Shown here piece after piece: positions 35,852-46,857 of a DNA stretch of 64,000 bases. The notes under the pieces are model-generated. The model was not told the DNA's origin. It did not search any database and worked only from the letters and a program-made list of their open reading frames with translations. How positions within the stretch are numbered: position 1 is the stretch's first letter; each line of letters starts with the position of its first letter. The position numbers were made by a program, and so were the translations under genes. Source of the DNA: Apoda limacodes (taxonomy: Eukaryota > Arthropoda > Insecta > Lepidoptera > Limacodidae); NCBI GenBank assembly GCA_946406115.1, contig OX291558.1, forward strand, positions 23,180,205 to 23,244,204. The letters are read 5' to 3'.

Positions 35852-36220
35852 TGAAGTGAAAACTTCTTTAGCGGCGTTGTGCACTTTTTTTGGTATGGGT
35901 AAAAAATAATAAACTCGCGTCAGGTCACGTGTCCTAATCGTGGAAATTCGTAAGACGGAAACCGTAATGCCACGCCTATTATAATTTTTATTTTTAGTAT
36001 TCGCGATTATGAGTAGTACAGGGAGGTTGGATATGCAATTTTAATTCTATTACAGATTGCGATGTCAAATGTACTACGTCAAAAAAGTAAATAAACAAAC
36101 ATTATTATTTCTTGACAATGTCAAAGACATGTCTTGTGACATATTTGAGTGTTAAGCGCGAATCGTGTGTAAAGGTTTTCACTTCTGCCGGCACTCCCGG
36201 AGTGCAACTCGTTTTTTTTT
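35852..36220 (+). mobile_element. Hairpin-ended repeat, copy 2, uninterrupted
   Basis: A 369-bp element from 'gaagtgaaaacttctttagc' to the hairpin 'gcactcccggagtgc', 'aactcg' and a T-run of nine or ten. The 5' end is itself partly palindromic (gaagtgaaaacttc). A second 'ggttttcacttc' lies just upstream of the terminal hairpin and is an inverted match to the start. There is no coding capacity. Helitron ends also carry a terminal hairpin, but the CTRR signature is absent, so the class is open. Confidence 0.7.
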
Positions 36221-36435
36221 ATTATATTTAGTTAGAAAAAATAAGAATGCTAACCCCTGTTGAACGAGAAATTGTGAAGGTTAGTACACGTAGATGCCTC
36301 TAGCCAACCCTTTATTTTGAGTCCCGTAGCTACATGACAAAAACGAAATCCATGTAGTTTTGTCATGTTCGTTACTATGTCGCAACCCTACAACTCCAGT
36401 CTTTGCATGGTCTCTAATGACATTGTGACCCAACC

Positions 36436-36686
36436 GGCCAAGTGCAAGTCAGACTCGCGCACTAAGAGTAAACCATTCATCCGACTGTAATAAAAATTTT
36501 GATTAGGTGTTAAGCCCACGCCGGAAAAGGTTTCTAAATTAGTAAAACCCTTTGAAAATAAAAAAAAGGTCAAGTGTGAGTTGGGCAAGCACATTAAGGG
36601 TGAACTATGTATTCGATTGTAATAAAATTTTGGTAAGTTGTTGTGCACACGCCGGAAAATGTTCCCGAATTAATACAACCCTTTAA
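36436..36686 (+). repeat. Two diverged direct units of about 130 bp
   Basis: Each unit has 'ccaagtgcaagtcagactcg' or its variant, then 'gactgtaataaaattttg', then 'cacgccggaaaa' and 'aaaccctttgaa' (start near 36436 and 36568). The second unit ends in the TTAA used by the MITE that follows. Confidence 0.65.
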
Positions 36687-37060
36687 GAGGATACGATTCG
36701 CGGCGCCTCGCAGCGGGCTTCATACAAACGAATTTCTCATTTCTTTTTTACAATTACTGATCAATCACTGTGAAATTTCTTAGTCATAGTCCCAAGCCTA
36801 ATAACTGTGGTTTTCCAAAATCTTGTGAAATGTTTTAATTAACTAGAAATCTTTTTTAAAACTATTTGTATGAAAAACTAGAATCCTGTATTACTTTTAT
36901 AACTATAAAATTTTACAGAAAACTAACACACTGCATACCTAGATATTTATTACTGGAACATGTCTTCAAGATTTCGTGGTGTTTTATCTGGAAGTGTCAA
37001 AAATAAGTTAATAATTCGTTTGTATGTAGCACGCCAAGAGGCGCTGCGAATCGTATTCTC
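36687..37060 (+). mobile_element. Palindromic MITE, copy 2
   Basis: Starts 'gaggatacgattcgcggcgc' after TTAA (36683..36686) and ends with 'gcgctgcgaatcgtattctc' before TTTA. The interior matches copy 1, including 'tggttttccaaaatc' and 'gcatacctagatattta'. Confidence 0.75.
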
Positions 37061-37064
37061 TTTA

Positions 37065-37435
37065 CAATCGCGCGCCAGTCTTTTCAACTAAAAAGAAATA
37101 ACGTTCGCCGGGTCAATAATTGTTCAACCCAAACGAAGTCGGGGCGGGCGCCTAGTACTTAAGTTAATAAACGGAAAATATATGACCTGATGAAGAAAGT
37201 CTCGTACACTACTAATAAGGTAACCTAGCAACATTTACGCTGTACTCAAGCACTGAATCAAGCAGCGGTAAGCCACGGACAAATAGCTATTAATATTGCA
37301 ATTTGTAAAGCCTACTTAAATAATTATTCCATTTCATAAAACTCAAACTGCAACACATTTTCATTGGATTATATAAGTAAGGGACACTTTTCAAATAAAT
37401 TTCATATAGTGAATGAAATTTGAAACAGTGGACAA
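37065..37435. other. AT-rich spacer, nothing recognised
   Basis: No feature seen. Confidence 0.4.
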
Positions 37436-37439
37436 ATTA

Positions 37440-37690
37440 ATATAAAAATTTACTAACACTACTAAGTACATAAATTTTACACTAGTAACACTAGTAAGTA
37501 TTACTAGTAAAACCTAACATCAATTTACACTAGTAAGTACATCAACTTAGTAACACTAGTAAGTACATCAACTTAGTAACAATAGTATGTTCATTAACTT
37601 AGTAACACTAGCATGTACATCAATTTACTAGTAGGTGAGTACATGAATTTTACACTAGTAACACTAGTAAGTACATACATTTTAAAGCTT
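37440..37690. repeat. Imperfect minisatellite of 'acactagtaagtacat' units
   Basis: About nine units of 20 to 27 bp built on 'agtaacactagtaagtacat' with 'caactt' or 'aattttac' linkers. Each unit holds the palindrome ACTAGT or a variant of it. Confidence 0.8.
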
Positions 37691-37923
37691 TTTAAAATTC
37701 CGTCAACGTCCCTCATATAGAGTTTACCTCTATGAACTTAATGTTTTTATTAATTTTGATTCTTATCAAATATAATTTGCCTGGAATCAGAATTTTTGAT
37801 AGCATAGTTTTACATAAAACAAATATATTTTTATTTTTAAATAAAAATAATAATTTTAATTAAAAGTACTGGTGCTACTAAATTTTCCATATCTACATAT
37901 TTATATATATGTTTATATATAGG

Positions 37924-37927
<4 letters not shown>

Positions 37928-37987
<60 letters not shown>
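37928..37987. repeat. (TA)n microsatellite
   Basis: About 29 TA units. The isoleucine/tyrosine frame across it is a by-product. Confidence 0.95.
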
Positions 37988-37990
<3 letters not shown>

Positions 37991-38478
37991 AAATAATATT
38001 TTTTTGTATTATTTTCAATTTTCACAATTTTATTCCAGTGGTTAAATCTTTAGCAGATATTCAAAGATGGAAAAAAATAATTCTTTACGCTTCTTTACGA
38101 TAATATTGTAGGAAAATTATATTAAAAATCATATTATTACGACCCCAAACCTTATAACAAGGTTAACGTATGTCAACGTCGAAAAGTGTCATCATGAATT
38201 TGCCCCGGGTAACTTTGCGGAAAACGGTCGCATCTCCCGCCCTTCCTGTTTGAATTGCAAATTCAGAAACTCACAAAGAACTTACGACATCTAAAGAGAT
38301 GTTTAGAATCATGTTTACGTTTAACTCACTATTTGAGTTTAATTCCAGTATAATTATAACATCAAAGTAAAAGATTCATTTTAGATTGGAAATACTTGAA
38401 ATGTAGGGGAGCTAGAAGATTACAATTTTACTATCGAATAATGTGTCAAGTACCTACCATATGAAAAAAATCTCTTAA

Positions 38479-38801
38479 GAGAATACGATTCGGTTCTCAG
38501 CATGATTCATACAAATGAATTTTTCACCTATTTTTGGCACTTGCTGATAAAACACCACGAACTCTTAAAGACATGTTATAGTAACAAATATCTAGGTCTG
38601 CAGTGTACCAGTTTTCTATTAAATTTTATAGTTTAAAAGTTACACAGAACAAATGGTGTTAAAAAATATTTCATCAAACACAGGTATTCGGCTTAGGATT
38701 ATGAATTAGAAATTTCACAGTAATTGATCAGTAAATGTCAAAAACAAATGAGAAATTCGTTTGTATGAAGCCCGCTGTGAGGCACCGCGAAGTGTATCCT
38801 C
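38479..38801 (-). mobile_element. Palindromic MITE, copy 3, inverted
   Basis: Flanked on both sides by intact TTAA (38475..38478 and 38802..38805). The ends 'gagaatacgattcgg' and 'gcaccgcgaagtgtatcctc' are inverted partners. The block 'aaatatctaggtctgcagtg' is near the left end here and near the right end (as its complement) in copies 1 and 2, so this copy lies the other way round. Confidence 0.75.
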
Positions 38802-38871
38802 TTAAGGCTGCGCCCTAAACAAATGTGACGTTTTCCACTCGTTTTTAATATTAATACCACTGTCCAATTGC

Positions 38872-38919
38872 AAGTTTGACCGTAGGCTTGTTTGCCACCT
38901 TAGTTGTTAAAAAAAAACT
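38872..38919 (+). repeat. LINE 3' tail, solitary
   Basis: 'ccgtaggcttgtttgccacc' then 'ttagttgtt' and an A-run match the last 45 bp of the LINE ending at 59489. Only the tail is present. Confidence 0.65.
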
Positions 38920-39785
38920 GTTAAAAATTATATACCTTTGAATATAACTGTCATTATATAGAGATATCTGTTAAAACTTCGCTTTAAAAAATTACACCTG
39001 ACGCTCTCGTTTTTTCTATTTTTAATCCATAGCTCTTTATTTACTTCTAATTGGAATATTAATTAATACATGACAAATCAATCGTAAAGCTAGCAAATTA
39101 GTGAAATAGTTTTAGTATAACATATTTGATAAAATTTTAATAAATAATTTTTTGAATATTCGCTTACCTCCTTATTTTGAAAAAAAAATTTGTTACAGTT
39201 ATGAAAATTGACGTAGTCTATTTAGGATCAATATCTTCAATTTTTGTTTGAAGCTTATAGCATATAAATATTATATGAAGGCGGCCATTTTAAGTTTTAG
39301 CTTTACTTTTCTTACTTAGGGTCATAGTGGCCCAGTAGTGCACAGTGCACCACCACTCATATCCCAAAAACGGGACGTTGCCAAACCGTACTGCAAACGC
39401 GAAACAATTTGCCTTCTACCACCTCCTGCACTCCCCCGTCGACGGCGCGCTCCCGCCCGTAACGGTCGCACAGTGTAAGGTTTTGTCCTTTGAGACGAAA
39501 ATAGTAAGTACACGTGTTTTCTTTTACATTATATTGCACCGCTTCCATGAGTAAAGTAACTATTCCTTAATAACTTGAATCTATAAATATACTTTAAATT
39601 TGGTATGTTTAATAGTTATGTAACCTTATAGGTTATAAAGTGGTGTCTGCACACAGTGGCTCAGAATCACTTCGTTCATTATGTCCGATACAATTTATGC
39701 ATAAACTTTTCAACTGTAATTGTAATAAACAAAAAAGTTCTTAAAAGAAGATCTAATACTAAAATAATAATCTTTTTGTTTTAAA
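38920..39785. other. Spacer with a GC-rich patch
   Basis: A GC-rich block at about 39310..39510 ('cgtcgacggcgcgctcccgc') gives overlapping frames on both strands but no known motif. It could be the 5' end of the pogo-type element that follows. The rest is AT-rich. Confidence 0.3.
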
Positions 39786-40660
39786 ATGGGTCGAACTAAA
39801 ACAGAAAACCGAAGAATTGGCGGACATGATGCAAAAGATATGAAAAAAGCTGTAAATCTTGTAAAGAACGGAATGAGTATTCACAAAGCAGCAGAAGAAT
39901 ATAATTCAAAATATTCAACTGTGAGAAGATATGTGAAAAAAACGAGACTCAAGCTAATGCTAGATTTGTTCCCAATTACGAGGTAGACTCTATTTTTTCA
40001 AGCGAACAGCAAGAAATATTAAAAGCTTATATAACCGAAGGCGCTCTCATGTTCAAAACGTTCAAGTCCAAGTTCTACGGGCTTATAGCTAAGGAGACGA
40101 GGCAATTAGCTTATCAACTGTCAATTGCGAACAAGTTAAAAGAACCATCTTCTCGGTTGTCCAACCAAATGGCAGGTGTTGATTGGCTCAGATCGTTCAT
40201 AAAAAAGCACAGTGACATAAGTATTAGAAAACCCGAGGCGTGCAGTTTAGCGCGTGCTACAGCATTTAACAGATCTAATGGACTCGTGGATGCTCCGGAA
40301 CGCAGGACATACATTTACAGTATATCAAATAGCTGATTGTGTAGGTCAAGCATATTTAAAAGCAATGACACCGGTAAATATTATCAGCGCTTTTAAGAAA
40401 TGCGGTATATTTCCGTTTCATGAATAAGTTTTTACGGAAAAGGACTTTTTACGGAGTGCTGTAACAGATAGGCTAGACCCACAAATCGAAAACGACGAGG
40501 CGCCCTCTTCACCTACCATTTTTTTGAATCTAGAAACAGGAAGTCCTCAGACTCCATTTGGTGCTGTAGATGAGTCTGACCAACTTCTAAATTGTAAACA
40601 GCCAGAAATAAACGCCAATGCTCAAGAAAAGTCAGCTCGTCGTACTGTGACGATACCATA
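39786..40660 (+). pseudogene. Pogo/Tigger-type DDE transposase, internally deleted
   Basis: The frame begins 'MGRTKTENRRIGGHDAKDMK', and residues 15 to 55 form a Psq-type helix-turn-helix ('AAEEYNSKYSTVRRYVKK'). Near 39940 the frame slips to a second one reading 'NARFVPNYEVDSIFSSEQQE', then 'MAGVDWLRSFIKKH' and 'SIRKPEACSLARATAFNRSN', the conserved DNA-binding part before the catalytic core. The DDE core is gone: the text jumps to 'FTVYQIADCVGQAYLKAMTP' and 'SAFKKCGIFPFHE'. A stop and 'TEKDFLRSAVTDRLDPQIEN' follow, the usual C-terminal end. Family transposases are typically some 500 residues; about half is left. It is dead. It is cut at 40660 by an antisense LINE. Confidence 0.85.
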
Positions 40661-40663
40661 ATT

Positions 40664-41122
40664 ATAATAATAATAATAATATTAATAAAATATTTTTATT
40701 TCAGACATTTCTGTCCATAAAAAGCACTTATTTTACTAATTTACAATAAATAAAAGTTACATTAATTATTTATACAGTAAAAAATAATAATTAATAATAA
40801 TAATTGAAGTTTAAATAATAATAATAAAATTATTATAATTAAAATACACTTAAACTATTTATATCTGACTCTTCTGTCTATGAACCCTTGTACAGTGCTC
40901 CATTAAAATACAGTTGGAGTCCATCCTGTGTGCAATCAATAGCAAGTACATATTAGGGCTGCCTCGCAATCTACTCATTATAGACTCTGTTCTCTTGCGC
41001 ATTATTGTTGCGAAATCGTCTATTATCGCTTCCGCAAACATTTGCGAAGCGCTACAGAATCGAGGCAGCCCCAACAGCATCCTATAAGCATTGTTATATT
41101 GCACACGAAGGGCGCTGTATGT
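40664..41122 (-). pseudogene. 5'-truncated LINE with (ATT)n tail, antisense
   Basis: On the minus strand a frame from about 41122 to 40859 reads 'KTYSALRVQYNNAYRMLLGL' and 'PRFCSASQMFAEAIIDDFAT', then 'RKRTESIMSRLRGSPNMYLL'. This is the extreme C-terminus of a LINE reverse transcriptase ORF common in insects. About 170 bp of AT-rich 3' UTR follow to an (ATT/AAT)n tail at 40664..40690, next to the transposase remains. The tail type matches 43385..43557. Confidence 0.75.
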
Positions 41123-41825
41123 CTTTATTATTATTATTAAAGCTAACAAAATATAAGTACAAATGACTTACGAATCATAGACATCAACACGGAATTAATT
41201 GTTAAATGTAGGTAGTAATCTAACTTCCGATTTATGAATTTGGACTCTAGACAAAATAAAGTTGCGTAAAATTTAAAACTTGTGGCGCGAAAATGAATGG
41301 TTTGAAACTAACTATGGTTGAGTGTTTGATTGGAACTAAAGTTAATTAGAGAATGTTTTAAAAGCGTTGATTGGTGGTTTGTTTGAACGTATGTGATTGG
41401 TGGTAGTTTCAAGACGAGCGCTGATTGGGAGTTTTATAATGTTGAATATAAACGCGAAAGTTTAAGTTACTTAGAACTTTTATAATATTGAAAACACCCG
41501 CGAAACTTACCTAAGTGAGTCGTTTAACAACCATTAGGGTAGCCTCGTACATTAAATATTCTAACAATAATTAAAGGTAGTTGTCTTGGTTTTCATGAAT
41601 TCTGTATAATGTAATGACGTGTTAGTTTTTTTGAAATTACCCAGGGTTTGTTAGAACTTCACGAACATTTAGAACATAATATAAAAATTTTATTAGTTTA
41701 GGATAATTAGGCCGTCTTATCTAGACCGTTCATATTAATCTAGGACTATATAATGATACCAACATGGCTAGAATTATACTTAACATATATTCTTTTTACT
41801 TTGCTAAAATTTATTAGGGTCGAAC
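41123..41825. other. Spacer with four ATTGG motifs
   Basis: ATTGG (the CCAAT complement) occurs at about 41328, 41369, 41395 and 41422 within 100 bp, with 'gtggcgcgaaaatgaatgg' just upstream. This could be promoter-like or a repeated unit ('gattggtggt' twice). No gene start was recognised nearby. Confidence 0.25.
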
Positions 41826-41859
41826 ATCCGTCCAGAAAAAAAAAATTGAAATGTGGAGT

Positions 41860-42175
41860 GAGAAGGTTGCTAGAGAGGGGTTAGTGGTAATAAAAATGCG
41901 TGGTCCAATACATACAGAACATTCAATTGCCGTCGTTGAAATTGTCGTAACGCTGTCCGACCAATAGTCCAAAGTCTGCGCTTGTCGGTCACTAGAAGCT
42001 AGGAACCACGTGGGGTTAAACTACAGCTAAATCGTGCCACCATTACTGGTTAGTAAATACTTTTATATTAGAAGTTACAGTGAAAATATTGTGTGTTCGT
42101 TGTGAAATTCCTTAGGTTGTGTTTTAAAAATGCCGGTTAGAAATTATGGTAGGAAGAAATCTCAATCACCTCAGT
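41860..42175 (+). other. Possible 5' region of a LINE
   Basis: A moderately GC-rich leader ('gtcactagaagctaggaacc') precedes ATG at 42130, which opens a 15-codon frame 'MPVRNYGRKKSQSPQ'. Basic short starts like this are seen in LINE ORF1 proteins, and RT fragments of a LINE follow at 42384. The link is an inference only. Confidence 0.25.
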
Positions 42176-42383
42176 AGGAAGGAATATATTAATAGACTTT
42201 GTTCAAGGACATTTTTATCTAGGTACAGCAAAACCTTCAATAAATGTTGTAGTTGGAACTAAGATTATACCAGTCATAATAATTATATAGCCCACTAAAG
42301 AACTAGGTCTGCCAAGAGATACAGTAATTACTTCGTGGAATCCATGTCCATCCTTAGCGGCGTCAGTAGTCCCACACATTTAG

Positions 42384-43190
42384 AGTCTTTATGATGTACA
42401 TGCTCCCATTCGTGCAGTAAAAGTAAAGCACCTTCCTGCTCCTTGGATCACACATGAGATTAAAACAATAATGATCAAAAGAAATCGTGCTAAGGCAAAG
42501 TATAAAATTAAACCATGTGATAGCAAACTCAATAAATATAAGCTTTTGAGGAATCGCTGCAATAGGATGTGTAGAGATGCACAACGACGCCATATCCATA
42601 AATCCGTAGAAAACGGTGATCCGGCAAAGATCTGGAGTTTTCTAAGGTCATTAGGAGTCGGAAAAACTAAACATTCTTCTATTTCAAATGAAATTAATAT
42701 CAATATCCTAAATCAACAATTTTCTTCTAATGTTATCATTGATTATAGCAAAAAAACTGCTACATTTAATTCACTTTCGAATGCACCGACTCCTGACTTT
42801 CCTTTTATTCTAAGTCGATTTTCTGATTGTGATGTTAAGAAAAACATACTGTCCATTTCTTCCAACGCTGTTGGAAATGATTGCATTAGCCGTAACATGA
42901 TCACTCCTATCCTCGATACTGTTGTTGAACGTCTTGTTCAGCAACAATTATCTTGTTTTTTGACAAAAAACAAGTTGTTAAATTCTCTCCAATCTGGTTT
43001 CCGTCCTGGTCATAGTACAGCTACTGCACTTGTTAATGCTACGGACGATATTCTTCTAGGCATGGAAAATAAGCAGGTCACAGTATTAACATTGTTAGAC
43101 TTTAGCAATGCTTTTACAGTTGACTTCGATATTTTGCTTCCAACAGTTATCGATTGGTTTCATAGTTACTTGCAGGGACTAGTATATTAA
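42384..43190 (+). pseudogene. LINE ORF2 linker and partial reverse transcriptase
   Basis: The frame is open from 42384 (the first Met is at 42471, but homology starts earlier). It reads 'LYDVHAPIRAVKVKHLPAPW', 'ITHEIKTIMIKRNRAKAKYK', then 'WSFLRSLGVGKTK' and 'ISRNMITPILD'. There is then an internal deletion before 'VVERLVQQQLSCF', 'SLQSGFRPGHSTATALVNAT', and 'LLDFSNAFTVDFDILL'. The normal D-T-V-D has lost a residue. It ends 'DWFHSYLQGLVY'. The endonuclease, the YADD box and the C-terminus are missing. Family: Jockey group. Confidence 0.85.
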
Positions 43191-43196
43191 CATCGC

Positions 43197-43244
43197 ATAT
43201 GTAAAATATATCATATATATATATGTATGATATATTTTACATAT
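43197..43244. repeat. Perfect 19-bp inverted repeat, AT-only loop region
   Basis: Arms 'atatgtaaaatatatcata' (43197..43215) and its exact complement (43226..43244) surround a 10-base spacer. It lies seven bases past the end of the RT fragment, so it may sit at the deletion point. Confidence 0.85.
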
Positions 43245-43384
43245 TTTTATTTAAATATGTCTATGATGGTATATATAGTTATTTAATATTTATGCATATT
43301 ATTATATTATATAAATATTTATAATATTACATTGTTTAATAATTAATCTACACTAATGTTTGTTTATTCATTTATCTCAACGCA

Positions 43385-43557
43385 CACACTATCCTGGAAC
43401 TTTTAACGTTTTTTAAATTCCTTCACCCACAGGTTATCTGGGAGAGATCGCTCCATAGCGGTAAGATCGCCATTTGTACCTGTATAGTAAATACTGTTTT
43501 TATGTTTGATTTTGTGCAATAAAGTATTTTTATAATTATTATTATTATTATTATTAT
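43385..43557 (+). repeat. LINE 3' end with (ATT)n tail
   Basis: Contains 'gagagatcgctccatagcgg' and 'taagatcgccatttgtacct', then 'gtgcaataaagtattttta' and seven or more ATT units. The sense-oriented 3' end probably belongs to the same family as the RT fragment upstream. Confidence 0.65.
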
Positions 43558-43559
43558 GT

Positions 43560-44870
43560 AGGTTTTGTTCTTTTTGAAAGTTATTAATATCCGACGTAGC
43601 ACTTTATGTTTATTTACTATCTTTAAAGATTATTCGTTACAGGAGTAGTCTATTATGTTTATTTTGTTATTTTTGAAGATTATTTATTTCAGAAGTAATG
43701 CTGATTTTGATATTTTTTAAGTTTACTACAGAAGTAGCCTTTTATTTTGATTTTGTTTTTGACGATAATTATTAATTACAAGGGGTCATATAGTTTTTGC
43801 TTTTTTTTCGATGGAAAATGTTTAAACTTATATATTTTGTTATAGGCTTATATACGTATATAATACTTCTTGTAAAATTTGATTAAGACAAGTAATACTG
43901 TTAATTGTAATGTAGAATATAAAAAGCCAAGCTTTAACTAATATAGTCAGTGTTCCTAATCAGATTTTTAAGTTAAATTAGTACCTACTAGTTTGTTTTG
44001 TGCTGATTTTATGTGATTGTTGCTGACGAATACAAATATACAAACAAATGATTAAATATTACATTAGTATAGTTTTATTTAACGACATTTCTATCAATAA
44101 AATTTTATATATGCTGACTCCCCGATTCATTGTGTACTGATACTGGTACACAGTGAACCATTTGCCATCTATTAAAGAAACCAATATAACCAATAAAGTA
44201 TTAGAATTGGTGCTGAAATTGATATGCAAAACAGAAGTTTAATAAATTTCCTTTCGTCTGATGACAATAGTACTTAATTACATTCACGTACGGTGGATTT
44301 ATAAATGTTTAAACTTTTAGTGGTTCACTGCTAACCATGTCACCTACACTTAGACATCAAGTTTCAAAACGTCCTCAGCTAAACATTTAATTCGTGGTAG
44401 TCTAAGTGTAAATAAACCTTCAAAATATTGCTTAGCAGTTTATTTCTTTGTTACAAAACTTGCGATAAAACATATTTTAGCAGTGTTTCAGCTCTTATCC
44501 ACAGCTCTTTATACCTTTTGGATAATGGATAGATTATCTCTTAAAAGCCTTTTACAGAGCTCTACTTTTGTATCACTAAGAAGCAAACTTACATAATAAA
44601 ACATTTGCTCGAAATTTGGGTTTCCAACACCTCGCGTTTGATCATTTTCATACCTTTCCACCTTTTATCCCATCCCCACTATTGGTACAAGATCTATCCT
44701 TACCTTAGGCGAGGGAGCAGTGAGGATAAGAACATAAAATAAGATTATTCTTATGTATTCATAACTTTTCAAACTTTCACGGTTATATATTTTTAACAAA
44801 TAATTGATTATTATAAGACAAAATTAGTAAACTAGCTTTTGCCAATTCTACTAGTTTTTTGTATTTAAAT
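43560..44870. other. AT-rich stretch, nothing recognised
   Basis: Three loosely similar 'tttatttgaagattatt' and 'acaggagtagtc' blocks near 43600..43760 hint at an old tandem repeat. A scrap of a Helitron-like end ('ctagcttttgccaattc') lies at about 44832. Confidence 0.35.
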
Positions 44871-44874
44871 ATTT

Positions 44875-45190
44875 GTTTCATTTTTAGAATGTTATTATTT
44901 TATTTTTCTATAATTGTTCATCGTTCATTTACTTATATTTTATACCTGTTGTACAGATGTACCTACTTCATATTTCAACTTTCGTCCCCACTTCACGTGT
45001 AGGGGAGGTACCATAAAAAAAAATTTTTTCAAAGATTTTATTCAAACACTATGTCGGCTTAATCAATGGGTATATCGCTGCCAAATTGTAGCTTTCTCGT
45101 ATTAGTAGTTTTTGAACTAAGCGGCGGACAGACGGACGGACGGACATGCCGAAACTATAAGGGTTCCTTGTTGACTACGGAACAGTAAAA
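44875..45190 (+). repeat. Dispersed lepidopteran repeat
   Basis: Carries 'gtgtaggggaggtacc' and 'aagcggcggacagacggacg', then 'atgccgaaactataagggtt' and 'ccttgttgactacggaac'. The end block is a frequent lepidopteran interspersed repeat end. Confidence 0.5.
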
Positions 45191-45194
45191 AATA

Positions 45195-46065
45195 ATCATC
45201 AGACAGACAATAACAAGTGTTAAAAAGACTAATTTTGTGCAATTGCATACAATGCTTTTTATACGACTAAAAAAATATATTAATATAATCATATTCAGTC
45301 TACATTATCTAACACAAAGCGAGATCTATTTCTAAGTGTCATGTAGCAGAAGCGTTTCACATTTTTTTCAGTAAGGTTTAAACGTTGCTCGTGCTTTAAT
45401 ATTGAAAGTATGTACTTTATGCAACGAGTTGCCTAAAAGACCACTGATATGATACTTGTTTTATTTCTTTATTTTAAATTTAAAATACGGGAGTATATAA
45501 ATCTATTCATTACTGTAATCTGTATAGTGCTGTCAAAATAGAAACGACGACTGGTATACTAACTAAATACAACATTAGAAATAGTCTTATTAAAAAAAAA
45601 AGGATTTGGAATAAATGAAAGCAAATCCAGGAGACAAAAATATTAAAGAAGAATTCACAAAGAAAAGGAACAAAAATTTTTTTAATTTCAATCAGCTATA
45701 CATAATTATTAATCAAAATTATTCGAGCGTTGTTAAAAAAAGATATAAACTCTAGAAATTAATTAATAACTTAAAAAGTGAGGATAAGAAATAGATTCAT
45801 GGTGCCTCAAAGATTCAAACTGAAACAGGCATCATCAGTGAAAAAATGTATATACCTATGTCAGTTTTTCAATGAGTTTTTTACTACCATTGACACTACC
45901 GTAATAAACCAAATTCCACCCATATACCAGTATAATTTCAAAAATACCGTAATAAGAAACACAAACAAAGTCGAGTTACCCACCTCCTGCTGACTTAGCT
46001 CTGAATCCACTAATTACAAAAATAGTGTAGGTTCGTTCGCTTTTTATTATTTAGAATTAATAAAA
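45195..46065. other. AT-rich spacer, nothing recognised
   Basis: The 71-codon frame at 45778..45993 has no motif. Confidence 0.35.
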
Positions 46066-46067
46066 CT

Positions 46068-46301
46068 GTAATATAATAAATACGCAAGTGAGTTTGTTAG
46101 TTTCAACGGAGCATCTAATTGAGTTAAATTTAGGACAGAGGAGGCTTTTATCCCGAAAAATCCGAAAGTTCTCGCAGGAACTAGACGAACTATTACTAAC
46201 GCAGGCTTCAATAGCAAACTTTCTTAAAACCAAAGAGTTGCTGTAGAAATGTCACGACAATAACCGAATGTAGCGCAAGCGGAGCCGCGGGCAAAAGCTA
46301 G
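46068..46301 (+). mobile_element. Helitron-like non-autonomous element, both ends
   Basis: Starts 'gtaatataataaatacgcaa', has 'ggcttttatcccgaaaaatc' and 'gttctcgcaggaact', and ends 'ggagccgcgggcaaaagcta' then GT. Length about 234 bp. The orientation is opposite to the copies at 5526, 15689 and 28924. Confidence 0.55.
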
Positions 46302-46857
46302 TTAAGTATATGATAGTAAACATCAAACTATGCGAAAATTACACAATAATAGATTATTAAACGTGAGATGTAAGTCATGAATTACACCGAGATATTTTGG
46401 CACACGAACGAGCGAATCGTGCGAGAGTGCTTATAGTTCGAGGGTGGAATTGATCACTAACACCTGAGTTAAACACTCTACATTTCATCACGTCTGCGCG
46501 AAAACAAAAAAAAATCAGTCCGACACTCAGTATAATCGTCATACGCTTTTATATATCAGTCTTTTGATATTGGGGGTAACAGATTTTCTACGTTTGCCTT
46601 TGCTTCAAATTCAAATCATCATCGCTTGAACTCGGGTTTCAGAATTATTTATTTCCCCTTTGAATTATACAATACACTTGCATAAGAAACTTTAAGATCA
46701 TCATTTTTTATTCAGATTGTGTTATCGTTTTTAACAAGTAAATCTGCTTGCCGCCAGTTTTTTAAAAATTAGAAATTAAAAATCCTACCGAGTTTTTTTT
46801 CTTACGACTTTCTTTTCGTGCGTTGGTCATGGTAGCCAGTGCGGTTATTTGATAAAA

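Noticed and set aside
37837..38025. 62-codon minus frame rich in Ile and Tyr
   Set aside because: It reads through (TA)29.
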